From Enterococcus malodoratus ATCC 43197 (GTDB lineage: Bacteria; Bacillota; Bacilli; Lactobacillales; Enterococcaceae): a DNA stretch of 64,000 nt. How positions within the stretch are numbered: the first letter of the stretch is position 1; each line of letters starts with the position of its first letter. Positions 43,019-52,084 of this stretch are shown piece by piece. The position numbers and the translations under genes were made by a program. The stretch spans positions 62,001 through 126,000 of the forward strand of contig NZ_KE136482.1 in the NCBI RefSeq assembly GCF_000407185.1. The letters are read 5' to 3'. The notes beneath the pieces were generated by a model, which saw nothing but the letters and a program-made list of their open reading frames with translations, had not been told where the DNA came from and did not search any database.

Positions 43019-44938
43019 ATGAAAAAACTCTCAAAAGACGCTTTTGGTGGAGTTGCAGGGAAAGATTATGTCCCGTATGTAGCTGATAAGCCTAAAAAAT
43101 CAGGTTCACCAATCATCATGATTCTAGGTATTTTACTAGCTGCATTATTTGCTGCATCGACCGCTTATTCAGGTATGAAAGCTGGTTTGACCGTAGCAGC
43201 AGGTATTCCAGGTGCAATTATTGGATCAGGGCTAGTTGCCCTATTTGTAAAACCTAAAACAATTTTAGGTAAGAACTTATTGCAATTAATGTCAAGTGGT
43301 GGGGAATCTGTAGCATCAGGTATGATTTTCGTATTACCAGCCGTAATTTTAGTCGGTGGTAAAGTGAACTTCATCGAAGGTGTAGGAATCGGAGTCGGCG
43401 CTGTCTTACTTGGTGTTGGTGTGTTCTCATTGGTTGAAGAATATATGTTAGTTAGTGAACATGGTAAACTGGTTTATCCAGAAGCAATGGCTATTTCTGA
43501 AACATTAGTCGCTTCAGATACTGGTGGCGATTCACTTAAATACATGGGTATCGGCTTCGGTATCGGTGGTGTTTTAACTGCGTTGACTGGTTCTGTTTTC
43601 GGAATCATGAACAATGTTATCAGCTATGTAAATGAAAGTTTCTATAAATGGAAATTTGAAACAGAAGTAAACCCATTATTAGCAGGTATCGGATTTATCG
43701 TCGGAATGGACGTATCTGTCTTGATGTTTGCTGGTTCGATCTTAGCGAACTTCGCGATCGCGCCATTATTAGGTTACTTCATGGAAATGGCCAACAGCAA
43801 CGCTCATGTTTGGGATAATGCGTCTCAATTATTGAGTGCTTCAAACTTCGCAGTGATCTCTGGTTCTTATGTTAAATACATCGGTGCTGGTATGATGATC
43901 TCTGGTGGATTGATCGGTGCGATCAAATTGATCCCAACAATCATTTCATCTATCTCTGCAACTTTGAAAGGTCGTAAAGACGGTTCTGAAAAAGAAGGCG
44001 GCGGTATGCTGCCATTGATCGTAGGTGCTGTGATCGGTATTATTATGGGATTTGTGATCACTGGAAGTGTTGCAATGGCACTTGTAGCGGGTATCCTATC
44101 AATCATCTTAAGCTTCCTATTCGTTATTGTTGCAGGTCGTTTGACTGGTACGATCGGTACATCAAACTTACCTGTATCTGGTATGACAATCGCTTCAATG
44201 GTTATCTTGACGCTAGTATTTGTAATGATGGGCTGGACTTCAGCTGAAAATACTCAACAATTACTATTGTTTGGTACATTTATCGTATTGGCAATTTCAG
44301 TAGCCGGCGGTTATGCACAATCACAAAAAGTGACGTTTGTAATGGGCGGAAACTTCAACGAAGGCCGTAAATATTTCTTGATTTCTAATATCGTTGGTGT
44401 CGTAATCGTTACAGGTATGATGGTTATCTTATCACCACAATTAGCAATCACTGGTTCTAACCCTCCATTCGGTTTACCACAAGCGAACTTAATGGCAACA
44501 TTAACTTCAGGGATCACGTCTGGCTCTCTGCCTTGGCACATGATCATCGCTGGTATTGCAATGGGTGTTGTTTTACACTTCATGAAGGTTCCAATCATGA
44601 CATTTGCGATCGGTTTCTACTTACCAATCTCAACAACTTCAATCATCTTAGTTGGTGCGTTGATCCGTCGTTTGATTGACGAATTGAACAAAAAAGAAAC
44701 AGAAGAAGTTGCAGAAGAACGCATCACTTTAGGTGTCAGCTTGTCTTCTGGTTTGATCGCTGGTGGTTCAATCATCGGTTTGATCGGAATCATTTTACAA
44801 GTAACAGGGGTCGTAACTCCTGGTACACCAACAGGCTTCTTAGGATCTAACGGTTCAGCATTCTTGCTGCTTATCGTCTTGATCGTTGCGATCATTGCGC
44901 CATTGTTAAGTGTGAAGAAAGTGAAACACAATGACTAA
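43019..44938 (+). CDS. OPT-family oligopeptide transporter
   Basis: 639 residues with about sixteen membrane segments. Family features: an N-terminal STAYSGMKAGLTVAAGIPGA segment, a repeat of helical pairs, the motif GEYMLV-like VEEYMLVSEHGKLVYPEAMA, and LPWHMIIAGIAMGVVLHFM late in the chain. OPT carriers import peptides by proton symport without ATP. Codon use resembles the preceding pepV. Its stop overlaps the start of a PqqD-like gene by 8 bp. Some OPT proteins move metal-siderophore complexes, but the pepV neighbour favours peptides. Confidence 0.9.
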   Translation: MKKLSKDAFGGVAGKDYVPYVADKPKKSGSPIIMILGILLAALFAASTAYSGMKAGLTVAAGIPGAIIGSGLVALFVKPKTILGKNLLQLMSSGGESVASGMIFVLPAVILVGGKVNFIEGVGIGVGAVLLGVGVFSLVEEYMLVSEHGKLVYPEAMAISETLVASDTGGDSLKYMGIGFGIGGVLTALTGSVFGIMNNVISYVNESFYKWKFETEVNPLLAGIGFIVGMDVSVLMFAGSILANFAIAPLLGYFMEMANSNAHVWDNASQLLSASNFAVISGSYVKYIGAGMMISGGLIGAIKLIPTIISSISATLKGRKDGSEKEGGGMLPLIVGAVIGIIMGFVITGSVAMALVAGILSIILSFLFVIVAGRLTGTIGTSNLPVSGMTIASMVILTLVFVMMGWTSAENTQQLLLFGTFIVLAISVAGGYAQSQKVTFVMGGNFNEGRKYFLISNIVGVVIVTGMMVILSPQLAITGSNPPFGLPQANLMATLTSGITSGSLPWHMIIAGIAMGVVLHFMKVPIMTFAIGFYLPISTTSIILVGALIRRLIDELNKKETEEVAEERITLGVSLSSGLIAGGSIIGLIGIILQVTGVVTPGTPTGFLGSNGSAFLLLIVLIVAIIAPLLSVKKVKHND

Positions 44939-45296
44939 TCAACAGCCAAATGCTGTAAATCCTGAAACAGAAGAGCTGCTAAAACGAGTGTATCGTCTTA
45001 GAGAAGGCTTGCATTATGAAGTTCGTGACGGCATCGTCTTTGTCATTACGGAACAAAATGCTTGGATCCAACGAGTCTTACGCAAGATTCATTACAAGAT
45101 CCCAGAAACTTCTGAGATGGAGCTCGACAAATACGGTAGCTTCATTTTTCAACAGGTGGATGGTAAACGAACCGTTAAAGAAATTGGTGAAAATCTTGGC
45201 GCAGCCATTGAAGAAGCCAATGATCAACTATACGATCGTCTATTGATCTATCTGCATCATTTAGAGAAGAATGAAAAGTATATTGAGTTAGTTTAA
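44931..45296 (+). CDS. PqqD-like small protein coupled to the OPT transporter
   Basis: 121 residues with a winged-helix PqqD-like fold: RDGIVFVITEQNAW at the start of the domain, SFIFQQVDGKRTVKEIGENLG as the core motif, and a closing helix. PqqD proteins normally hold a precursor peptide for a radical-SAM maturase; no such maturase or precursor is visible here. The gene overlaps the OPT gene by 8 bp, so synthesis is coupled. Role may be peptide binding at the transporter, which is inference. Confidence 0.78.
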   Translation: MTNQQPNAVNPETEELLKRVYRLREGLHYEVRDGIVFVITEQNAWIQRVLRKIHYKIPETSEMELDKYGSFIFQQVDGKRTVKEIGENLGAAIEEANDQLYDRLLIYLHHLEKNEKYIELV

Positions 45297-45302
45297 AAGA
45301 GT

Positions 45303-45337
45303 GTCCTTCAAGTGTTTACACTTGGAGGACATTTTTC
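45303..45337 (+). terminator. Rho-independent terminator
   Basis: GTCCTTCAAGTG and CACTTGGAGGAC with TTTA loop, then T run; ends the pepV-OPT-pqqD-like transcript. Confidence 0.85.
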
Positions 45338-45374
45338 TTTTTCGGTTATTTGAAATGCAGCTAATTTTTCGTGA

Positions 45375-45418
45375 ACAGACTACTTATGATGATTCGAATC
45401 ATGAGTGGTCTGTTTTTT
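45375..45418 (+). terminator. Second terminator-like hairpin
   Basis: ACAGACTACTTATGAT and ATCATGAGTGGTCTGT around GATTCGA, then six T. It lies only 40 bp after the previous terminator with no gene between; possibly the relic of a lost gene. Confidence 0.65.
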
Positions 45419-45430
45419 GGACTTCACACT

Positions 45431-45467
45431 TTTACTACTTTAGATTATAATAATCTAAAGTAGTAAA
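45431..45467. promoter_or_regulatory. 37-bp perfect palindrome at the ATPase gene promoter
   Basis: Starts TTTACTACTTTAGATTAT and ends with its exact reverse complement ATAATCTAAAGTAGTAAA around one central base. It contains TATAAT near its centre and ends 14 bp before the ATG, with GGAGG between. It is a candidate operator or a cruciform/terminator-like element; there is no known owner. Confidence 0.7.
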
Positions 45468-45481
45468 AACGGAGGTGTATC

Positions 45482-46855
45482 ATGTTTCTAGGAAGAGAAA
45501 AAGAGTTAGCGTCTCTTGAGCGGATGTATCAAAAGGAAAATTTCCAAATGGCGATAGTTTATGGCAGACGGCGAATTGGTAAAACAGCGTTGCTGAATGA
45601 ATTTATCAAAGACAAGAATTCACTTTATTTACCGGCAGAAGAAGTCAATGATTCGTTAAACTTGCAAAATTTTTCTAAACTATTAGGTGAAAAACTAGGC
45701 ATCAAAGATTTTCCAACAGTTGATAATTGGAACGCCTTTTTTTCTATTATCAAAGAGCAGCTTGGAGATAAGCACATGGTGGTTGTGATTGATGAGTACC
45801 CTTATGCAGCTTCCGCAAATAAATCGTTGAATTCCATTTTGCAGCATGTTATCGATTATGATTTTAAGGAGACAAATATCTTCTTGGTTTTATGCGGCTC
45901 ATCCATGAGTTTTATGGAGAACCAAGTACTGGGAGAAAAAAGCCCACTATTCGGCCGAAGAACTGGACAGCTCAAAATCAATCCCTTAGATTATTATGAT
46001 TCGGCACGTTTTTACCCGAATGCCAGCGATGAGGACAAAATTAAATACTATGCTTGTATTGGCGGGACGCCGTACTATCTCTCATTAATCGATCCGAAGC
46101 TGAGTTTTGAGGAAAATCTGCGTGAACTTTATTTTGAAATCAGCGGCTATTTACTTAATGAAGGAATTCTTCTGATGAAGCAAGAGTTTAGAGAGCCGGC
46201 AAACTATAATGCCGTTTTACAGGCCATTGCCAGCGGCGCAAATACGCTTCGCGAGATTGCAGGGTTTACAAAGCTTGAGAGCAGTTTTATCTCGAAATAC
46301 CTGCTAACTCTGCAAGAATTGAACTATATCGAGCGCGTCATTCCATTTGGTTCAAATCCATTAAAAGGAAAAATCAGCCAATATCAGATCACTGAGAACT
46401 TCATTGCTTTTTGGTATCGGTATGTCTTTTCCGTAAGAGCTGAAATTGAACGAGGAAATGGCGATATTTACTTTTCAGTAGCGCTTGATCATTTATCCGA
46501 TTTTATTGGATCACTATTTGAAGAGGTAACGCGTCAGTATTTGAGAAGACTTAATGCACAAGGAAGGCTTCCTTTTATTGCCGAATCATTTGGCAAGTGG
46601 TGGGGCAAAGACCGAAAAGGCAACGTTCAAGAGTTAGATATAGTGGTTGAAGCTGTATCGGGAAAAGAACTGCTGGTTGGTGAGTGTAAGTGGCGCAACT
46701 CCTTTAAGGTGAATAAGACGATAGAAGTATTGAGTGAAAGAGCCGCGTACTTTGACAAATACACCACGCACAAATATCTTTTTACAAAAGGACCAATTGA
46801 TAGTAAGGAAGATTCGGATGTTCGCAACATTTCGATTGCGGATTATTTTAAGTAA
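45482..46855 (+). CDS. Archaeal-type ATPase with DUF234 nuclease-like C-terminus
   Basis: 457 residues. Walker A GRRRIGKT (residues 28-35), Walker B VVVIDEYPYAA near 100, a sensor segment FLVLCGSSMSFM, a winged-helix middle part (LREIAGFTKLESSFISKYLLTL), and a C-terminal DUF234 region with GKWWGKDRKGNVQELDIVVEA and ELLVGECKWRN, which carries the E-x-D/E-C-K pattern of PD-(D/E)xK nucleases. Members of this family are scattered between strains and their function is unknown; defence or mobility roles have been suggested. GGAGGTGT precedes the ATG. Stands alone. Confidence 0.85.
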   Translation: MFLGREKELASLERMYQKENFQMAIVYGRRRIGKTALLNEFIKDKNSLYLPAEEVNDSLNLQNFSKLLGEKLGIKDFPTVDNWNAFFSIIKEQLGDKHMVVVIDEYPYAASANKSLNSILQHVIDYDFKETNIFLVLCGSSMSFMENQVLGEKSPLFGRRTGQLKINPLDYYDSARFYPNASDEDKIKYYACIGGTPYYLSLIDPKLSFEENLRELYFEISGYLLNEGILLMKQEFREPANYNAVLQAIASGANTLREIAGFTKLESSFISKYLLTLQELNYIERVIPFGSNPLKGKISQYQITENFIAFWYRYVFSVRAEIERGNGDIYFSVALDHLSDFIGSLFEEVTRQYLRRLNAQGRLPFIAESFGKWWGKDRKGNVQELDIVVEAVSGKELLVGECKWRNSFKVNKTIEVLSERAAYFDKYTTHKYLFTKGPIDSKEDSDVRNISIADYFK

Positions 46856-46928
46856 TTTGAGAATCATAGAAACATCAAATTAAACAACCGCTCTTCTGAT
46901 GTGTGGAAGAGAAAAGAAAGAGGGAATA

Positions 46929-48089
46929 ATGAAGAAAAGTGTTTTGTTTTTGGGTTTGATTTATCTGATATTTATTAGTTTAGGACTGCCGGATTCAATT
47001 TTGGGTGTGGCGTGGCCGAGTATGAACGGCGATTTCCGAGTTGCTGCCAGTTCCGCGGGAATCGTGGCTATGGTGATTTCAATCGGTACGATTTTATCCA
47101 GTTTTCAAACCAATCGGATGATTCAAAAAATCGGTGTTGGAAATTTGATCGTATGCAGTATTTTCTGCACGGTGATCGGACTTTGCGGTTTTTCGATTTC
47201 GCAAAATTTTTTCTTTTTGATCGTCAGCGCGATTCCGCTTGGGTTAGGTGCCGGAGCGATCGACACAGCCGTCAACGACTATGTTGCTTTGCATTATAAG
47301 GCGCATCATATGAATTGGCTGCATGGATTTTGGGGGATAGGTGCAACTGCGGGACCGATCATTATGGGCTTCTACTTGAAGAATCAAAATTGGCGCGGCG
47401 GATACCTTGTTTTAGCTAGTCTGCAATTTATCTTAGTGGTGATCGTCTTTTTCTCTCGGAAGCAGTGGCAGCAACCACGAAAAATTGCACATGCCAGTGA
47501 GAAGCAAGACTCGATGATCACTTTGATCAAACGGCCGGGAGTCATTTTTTCTTTGATCTGTTTTATTTTTTATGTCGGAATAGAAGCCTGTATGGGGTTG
47601 TGGGGAAGCAGCTTTTTAGTCAGAGTGAAAGATATTCCGATATCCACAGCCGCGTTTATGACGTCGACTTATTACGCGAGTTTGACGGTTGGTCGTTTAG
47701 CCGCTGGTTTCATTACCTTTTTCCTATCGAGTCGAAAATTATTGTATCTGAGTGAAACACTGCTGATAGCCGGTGTGGTCGTATTATTATTCGGCAACGG
47801 AAATTTCGCCGCGATTGGGTTTATTTTCACCGGCTTAGGTTCTGCTGCGATCTTTCCGACGATGCTGCATGAGACTCCAGGTCGCTTTGGCGTAAAAAAC
47901 TCCGCGCGAATCATGAGCTTGCAGTTAGCGCTAGCGTATACTGGAACAACTTTTTTGCCGCCGTTATTAGGCTTCTTGGCAGAACGATTTACCTTAGTGA
48001 TTTTCCCTTACCTGCTGTTTGTTTTCGGCTGCATTTTGTTGGGATCAACGATTATTTTAGAGAAACGAGTGAAAGAACTTCGTAATTAG
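46929..48089 (+). CDS. MFS transporter
   Basis: 386 residues, about twelve membrane segments in two halves. N-terminal SLGLPDSILGVAWPSM and GLGAGAIDTAVNDYVALHY resemble the FucP/YfmO-type MFS group, where this helix-4 motif lines the sugar path. Start is the ATG at 46929 with AGAGGG upstream; the longer frame adds ten residues without a suitable site. Substrate unknown. It is followed by a bidirectional terminator. Confidence 0.88.
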   Translation: MKKSVLFLGLIYLIFISLGLPDSILGVAWPSMNGDFRVAASSAGIVAMVISIGTILSSFQTNRMIQKIGVGNLIVCSIFCTVIGLCGFSISQNFFFLIVSAIPLGLGAGAIDTAVNDYVALHYKAHHMNWLHGFWGIGATAGPIIMGFYLKNQNWRGGYLVLASLQFILVVIVFFSRKQWQQPRKIAHASEKQDSMITLIKRPGVIFSLICFIFYVGIEACMGLWGSSFLVRVKDIPISTAAFMTSTYYASLTVGRLAAGFITFFLSSRKLLYLSETLLIAGVVVLLFGNGNFAAIGFIFTGLGSAAIFPTMLHETPGRFGVKNSARIMSLQLALAYTGTTFLPPLLGFLAERFTLVIFPYLLFVFGCILLGSTIILEKRVKELRN

Positions 48090-48105
48090 CAGATCCTATA
48101 TCGTA

Positions 48106-48140
48106 AATAATCCCCTCCATAATATATGAAGGGGATTATT
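48106..48140. terminator. Bidirectional terminator
   Basis: AATAATCCCCTCCAT and ATGAAGGGGATTATT, one mismatch, between the MFS gene and the convergent zinc-ribbon gene. Confidence 0.85.
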
Positions 48141-48141
48141 C

Positions 48142-48414
48142 CTATTTTTTCCACCGTTTCAATTCAGGGAAGAAGCTGTCCAAGAATTCTTTGGTTTCTT
48201 CTTCGGTTTTTCCTTGTTCTGCTAAAATACCGGCTTCTTTCATATGCTGCAGGCTGATGGCGATCATATCATCCATCGTGCAGTCATCTACGAAAGTTCC
48301 GTGTTTGTAACAATAGAGACAGTAGTCATTATTTTGAGAGCCATCATGCTCGGTGCCGTGCGTTCCTTTGGTTAAGGGCATCCCGCAGCTTTGGCAATAG
48401 GTCATTTTTTCCAT
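48142..48414 (-). CDS. Small zinc-ribbon protein
   Basis: 90 residues. Two cysteine pairs, YCQSCGMPL at the N-terminus and YCLYCYKHG about 25 residues later, form a zinc ribbon. The rest is helical (MDDMIAISLQHMKEA, FLDSFFPELKRWKK), as in a widely distributed family of putative zinc-ribbon proteins. The ATG at 48414 has AAGGAGG 5 nt upstream, whereas the longer frame starts inside that site. Function unknown. Confidence 0.82.
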   Translation of the reverse strand: MEKMTYCQSCGMPLTKGTHGTEHDGSQNNDYCLYCYKHGTFVDDCTMDDMIAISLQHMKEAGILAEQGKTEEETKEFLDSFFPELKRWKK

Positions 48415-48522
48415 GTTATCCTCCTTAAACAAGTCACAGTAATCGTTTTCATTGAACTTTAACCGAACTTGCTGGTAGTATTTGTTATACTTATTTTATC
48501 AGAAAAAAAAGGAGAGAAGTAA

Positions 48523-50913
48523 ATGAAATTACATCAATTTGGTTTAAAACGTGTCTCACTTGAAGAAGCGAAAAAAGAATTGATGAAGAGTGGCTTTTTA
48601 GCCATTGATTCAGCAAAAGATGCGAAGACATTATGGTTTGAATTTTTACGAAAAAGTTTTTTAACTGTCCGCGATGAAAGTGGCTTTACGAATAAACTTA
48701 GCAACTTTTTGGCAGATGAGCACACAGATTTGGCCGAATTTTATCAAGCCGGCTCTCCGTTAACAAAAGAAGTCTTCTATACTATGGGCCTGCAATTACT
48801 GGATTTTGAACCGACAATTGATTTCGATCCAAAAAACGTTTTGGCAGAGGCTGAAAAAATCGGTGTCCCCATGAAGGATGGCGACTTTTCTACCAGCGAA
48901 ACAATCATTGAAGCCTGGTATTTACTATTAACGAGTCACACAAAGAATGGTCTGAATTATTTAGACAAACTTGCTTCAGAAGGGTTCTATGTAGACAAAG
49001 AAGTCAGCAAACCCTTCTTCTTCAACGGCAAAGCGCAAGCAGTTTTTGACACGGCTCAATTGATCCGTGAGGTCGTCTATGTAGAAGCGCCGCTAGATAC
49101 GGATAAAGACGGCAAAAGAGATCTGCTAAAATTAGAAATCTTGCGCCCTGTCGAAACAGAGGATGGCTTGCAAGTCGCAACTCTATTCACGGCAAGTCCG
49201 TATAGCCAAGGGGTCAATGGGCCTGCTGGCGAAGAACTGACTTATGATGTAAACGTCCCATTGAAACGGAAAGAACCGACAGAGACTACTTATGAGGATA
49301 TTCAATATAAACCAGCACTGGTGGAATTGCCGGCTGAACGAGAAGTAAAAGGCAAAGCCACCCATGCGACTGAAACCTTCGCACGAGAAAACAATCATAG
49401 CTTGAACGATTTCTTCTTGGCTCGCGGTTTTGCGGTCGTGTATGGTGCAGGAATCGGGACACGTGACTCTGATGGGATTCAAACGTGCGGTTCGGTGGAG
49501 CAAACAACTTCGATGGTTGCTTATATCGAATGGCTGGCCGGTAATCGCCGGGCTTTCACTAATCGTACAGATAATATTGAAATCAAAGCTTGGTGGAGCA
49601 ACGGAAAAGTAGCGATGACCGGGAAATCTTATCTAGGAACCTTAGCAACGGCCTGTGCGACGCGTCAAGTGGAAGGCTTAGAAACAATTATTTCCGAAGC
49701 GGCGATCTCTGATTGGTATCAATACTATCGTGACAATGGCTTAGTCATCGCGCCAGGCGGATTTCCAGGAGAAGATGCGGATGTTTTAGCAATCGAAACC
49801 TTCAGCAAAATGCGCAATGCCGGTGATTACCTGCACAGTAAGAAATTTTTCTTGGATTATCTAAAAGAAATGGCCGAATTACAGGACCGCAAGACTGGAA
49901 ATTATAATACTTTCTGGGATGAACGGAATTACTTGCCATTTATTAAGGATATCAAGTGTGACGTGGTAATGGTTCATGGGTTAAATGACTGGAATGTGAA
50001 GCCTCGTCAAGTTGCGGATTTATGGGACGCATTGAAAGATGTGCCGGTAGCGAAGAAATTGATTTTGCATCAAGGACAGCACGTTTACATCAATAATATG
50101 CCGTCAGTGGATTTCCAAGACATGATGAATTTGTGGTTAAGCCATAAATTGTACGGCGTTGAAAATAATGCCAAAGAAATTTTACCAGATATCGTTTACC
50201 AAAAAAATACCGCGGCTGAAACGTGGGATACCGTCAAGGATTGGGCACCAGCGGCTGAAAAAGTTTATCATTTAGGTGAAAAGGCGTTGTCAACAACCGT
50301 CGAAGCTGGTCAAGTAAGCTTCAATGATCAGTTGCCAAAAGATCAATACGAAGGCTACACGAAAAATATTGAGCTGTGGGAAAAGGAACTGAAGGAAAAC
50401 GGGCCAATGGATGGTCACCGCTACTTGGTGAAATCAGAAGCATTGGATGAAGAGCTCTTCTTAAACGGTCGTCCAAAAGTCAAAATTAAAGTGGCTTCCA
50501 GTGTTGATTTAGGAATGCTGAGTTTTGAGTTGATCGATTTTGGGACAGCCAAACGCTTGAAACCTGTGCCGGATGTGGTGGCGCTGCATGGCTTGCCGCT
50601 GGGCCGCAATTGGCGCGAGGACAATCTCGTGGAATTCAAATTAGGCGCAGAAAATGACTATAAATTAATCACTCGCGGGCATATCAATTTGCAAAACCGT
50701 GAAAATGCATGGAAAAACGATGATCTGAAGGCGAATGAATTCGTCGAGATCGAAGTGATCTTGCATCCAACGATGTATCATTTACCAGCAGGCCGTCAAA
50801 TCGGTTTAGCGGTTTATGGTACGGACTTCGGCATGACTGTTCGCGGAAATCAAGATATTCAGTACACCTTAGATTTGGCAGAATCGCAATTGATTTTACC
50901 AATCGGCGAATAA
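48523..50913 (+). CDS. pepX: Xaa-Pro dipeptidyl-peptidase PepX
   Basis: 796 residues, typical for lactic acid bacteria. Alpha/beta-hydrolase core with nucleophile Ser369 in TGKSYLGTLA, Asp in MVHGLNDWNVKPRQ and the His in HQGQHVYI. N-terminal helical domain and C-terminal jelly roll (YHLPAGRQIGLAVYG) are both present. It releases X-Pro dipeptides from the N-terminus of peptides in the cytoplasm, which feeds prolidase and, with collagen-type peptides, would release proline- and hydroxyproline-containing dipeptides. Ribosome binding site AAGGAG 10 nt upstream. Terminator behind. Confidence 0.96.
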   Translation: MKLHQFGLKRVSLEEAKKELMKSGFLAIDSAKDAKTLWFEFLRKSFLTVRDESGFTNKLSNFLADEHTDLAEFYQAGSPLTKEVFYTMGLQLLDFEPTIDFDPKNVLAEAEKIGVPMKDGDFSTSETIIEAWYLLLTSHTKNGLNYLDKLASEGFYVDKEVSKPFFFNGKAQAVFDTAQLIREVVYVEAPLDTDKDGKRDLLKLEILRPVETEDGLQVATLFTASPYSQGVNGPAGEELTYDVNVPLKRKEPTETTYEDIQYKPALVELPAEREVKGKATHATETFARENNHSLNDFFLARGFAVVYGAGIGTRDSDGIQTCGSVEQTTSMVAYIEWLAGNRRAFTNRTDNIEIKAWWSNGKVAMTGKSYLGTLATACATRQVEGLETIISEAAISDWYQYYRDNGLVIAPGGFPGEDADVLAIETFSKMRNAGDYLHSKKFFLDYLKEMAELQDRKTGNYNTFWDERNYLPFIKDIKCDVVMVHGLNDWNVKPRQVADLWDALKDVPVAKKLILHQGQHVYINNMPSVDFQDMMNLWLSHKLYGVENNAKEILPDIVYQKNTAAETWDTVKDWAPAAEKVYHLGEKALSTTVEAGQVSFNDQLPKDQYEGYTKNIELWEKELKENGPMDGHRYLVKSEALDEELFLNGRPKVKIKVASSVDLGMLSFELIDFGTAKRLKPVPDVVALHGLPLGRNWREDNLVEFKLGAENDYKLITRGHINLQNRENAWKNDDLKANEFVEIEVILHPTMYHLPAGRQIGLAVYGTDFGMTVRGNQDIQYTLDLAESQLILPIGE

Positions 50914-50928
50914 AATAAAAAATGAATG

Positions 50929-50976
50929 AAGCGCAGAAAGATTGAGTTCCACACTCACTTTCTTGCGCTTTTTTTG
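50929..50976 (+). terminator. Rho-independent terminator after pepX
   Basis: AAGCGCAGAAAG...ACTTTCTTGCGCTT long stem with T run. Confidence 0.85.
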
Positions 50977-51087
50977 CTGTTACGGCTTTTTCCGACTAGC
51001 GCGTTTTTTGATGAATGCTATAATGATGGAAAAAGTAAACAGGGGTATTCGTTCAGCCCTTCATAAAAAAAGAGATCGGAGTAAGCA

Positions 51088-51996
51088 ATGAAAGTTAGAG
51101 GAGTGTTGTTAGCCTGTTCGGCAGGTGCGTTATGGGCACTATCAGGGATCATGTGCCAAATTCTTTTTGAAAAATATTTCGTTTCGCCTGAATGGTTAGC
51201 GAGTGTACGTCTTTTGATTGCGGGCCTGCTGCTGACAGGTCTCAGTTTTTTTCAGCGAAATGTCCCGCGAAGAAAATTTTCTTCAAAGGATTTATTTAGT
51301 TTAGTATTGTTTTCTTTAATCGGTATGCTGGGTGTACAGTATACCTATTTCAAAGCGATCCAGTACAGCGGGGCGGCTATCGCGACGATCCTGCAGTTTA
51401 CTGGACCTATCTTCATCTTTATTTTTTTGGTTTTGAATAAGGAAAAGAAGATCAAATGGCTCGAAGTTTTATTGATGCTTGCGACCTTTGTCGGTGTTTT
51501 TTTGATTGTGGCAGAAGGCAGCATTCGAACGCTGAATATTTCGACGATGGGCTTTATTATGGGGATCGCGTCGGCGGTTACACTGGCTTTTTATACGCTG
51601 CAGCCTCGGAAATTATTAGTGAAGTATGGTGAAATGCGTATTGCAGGGCTCGGAATGCTTATTGGCGGTCTTGCGTTTCAGCCAATTCGACCGATCTGGC
51701 GGCCGGAATTTCAAATGGACAGCTACTCGCTGGGGTTAGTTATCAGCATCATCGTTTTTGGAACGGCGCTGCCTTTTTTATTTCAATTATCTAGTTTGCG
51801 ATTTATTGAGGCGTCGCTGGCCAGCGTTTTAACGGTGGTCGAGCCGATTTTGGCGACGATTTTAAGTGTGGTGCTGTTCAACAGTCATTTTGCCAGAGTT
51901 CAGCTGCTGGGATTCTTGATTGTAATCGTTTCAGTGATTCTTTTGACGCGTTTATCCGATAAAAATGTACTGCCGGAAGAGGAGCGGATCAGCTAA
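51088..51996 (+). CDS. EamA/DMT-family transporter
   Basis: 302 residues, ten membrane segments in two EamA repeats: GALWALSGIMCQ opening, QYSGAAIATILQFTGPIFIF in repeat 1 and FIEASLASVLTVVEPILATIL in repeat 2, the typical conserved helices before each repeat end. Drug/metabolite exporters of this type move amino acids or other small metabolites; substrate unknown. Own promoter probable (CTATAAT near 51019). Confidence 0.9.
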   Translation: MKVRGVLLACSAGALWALSGIMCQILFEKYFVSPEWLASVRLLIAGLLLTGLSFFQRNVPRRKFSSKDLFSLVLFSLIGMLGVQYTYFKAIQYSGAAIATILQFTGPIFIFIFLVLNKEKKIKWLEVLLMLATFVGVFLIVAEGSIRTLNISTMGFIMGIASAVTLAFYTLQPRKLLVKYGEMRIAGLGMLIGGLAFQPIRPIWRPEFQMDSYSLGLVISIIVFGTALPFLFQLSSLRFIEASLASVLTVVEPILATILSVVLFNSHFARVQLLGFLIVIVSVILLTRLSDKNVLPEEERIS

Positions 51997-52084
51997 AAGA
52001 CCGTTTCAACGGCTTCCCTTATCTTTATTCTTTTTTGACGATTTGGTATATGATAGACCAGAAGTATGAAAAGGAGTGGAGAAT

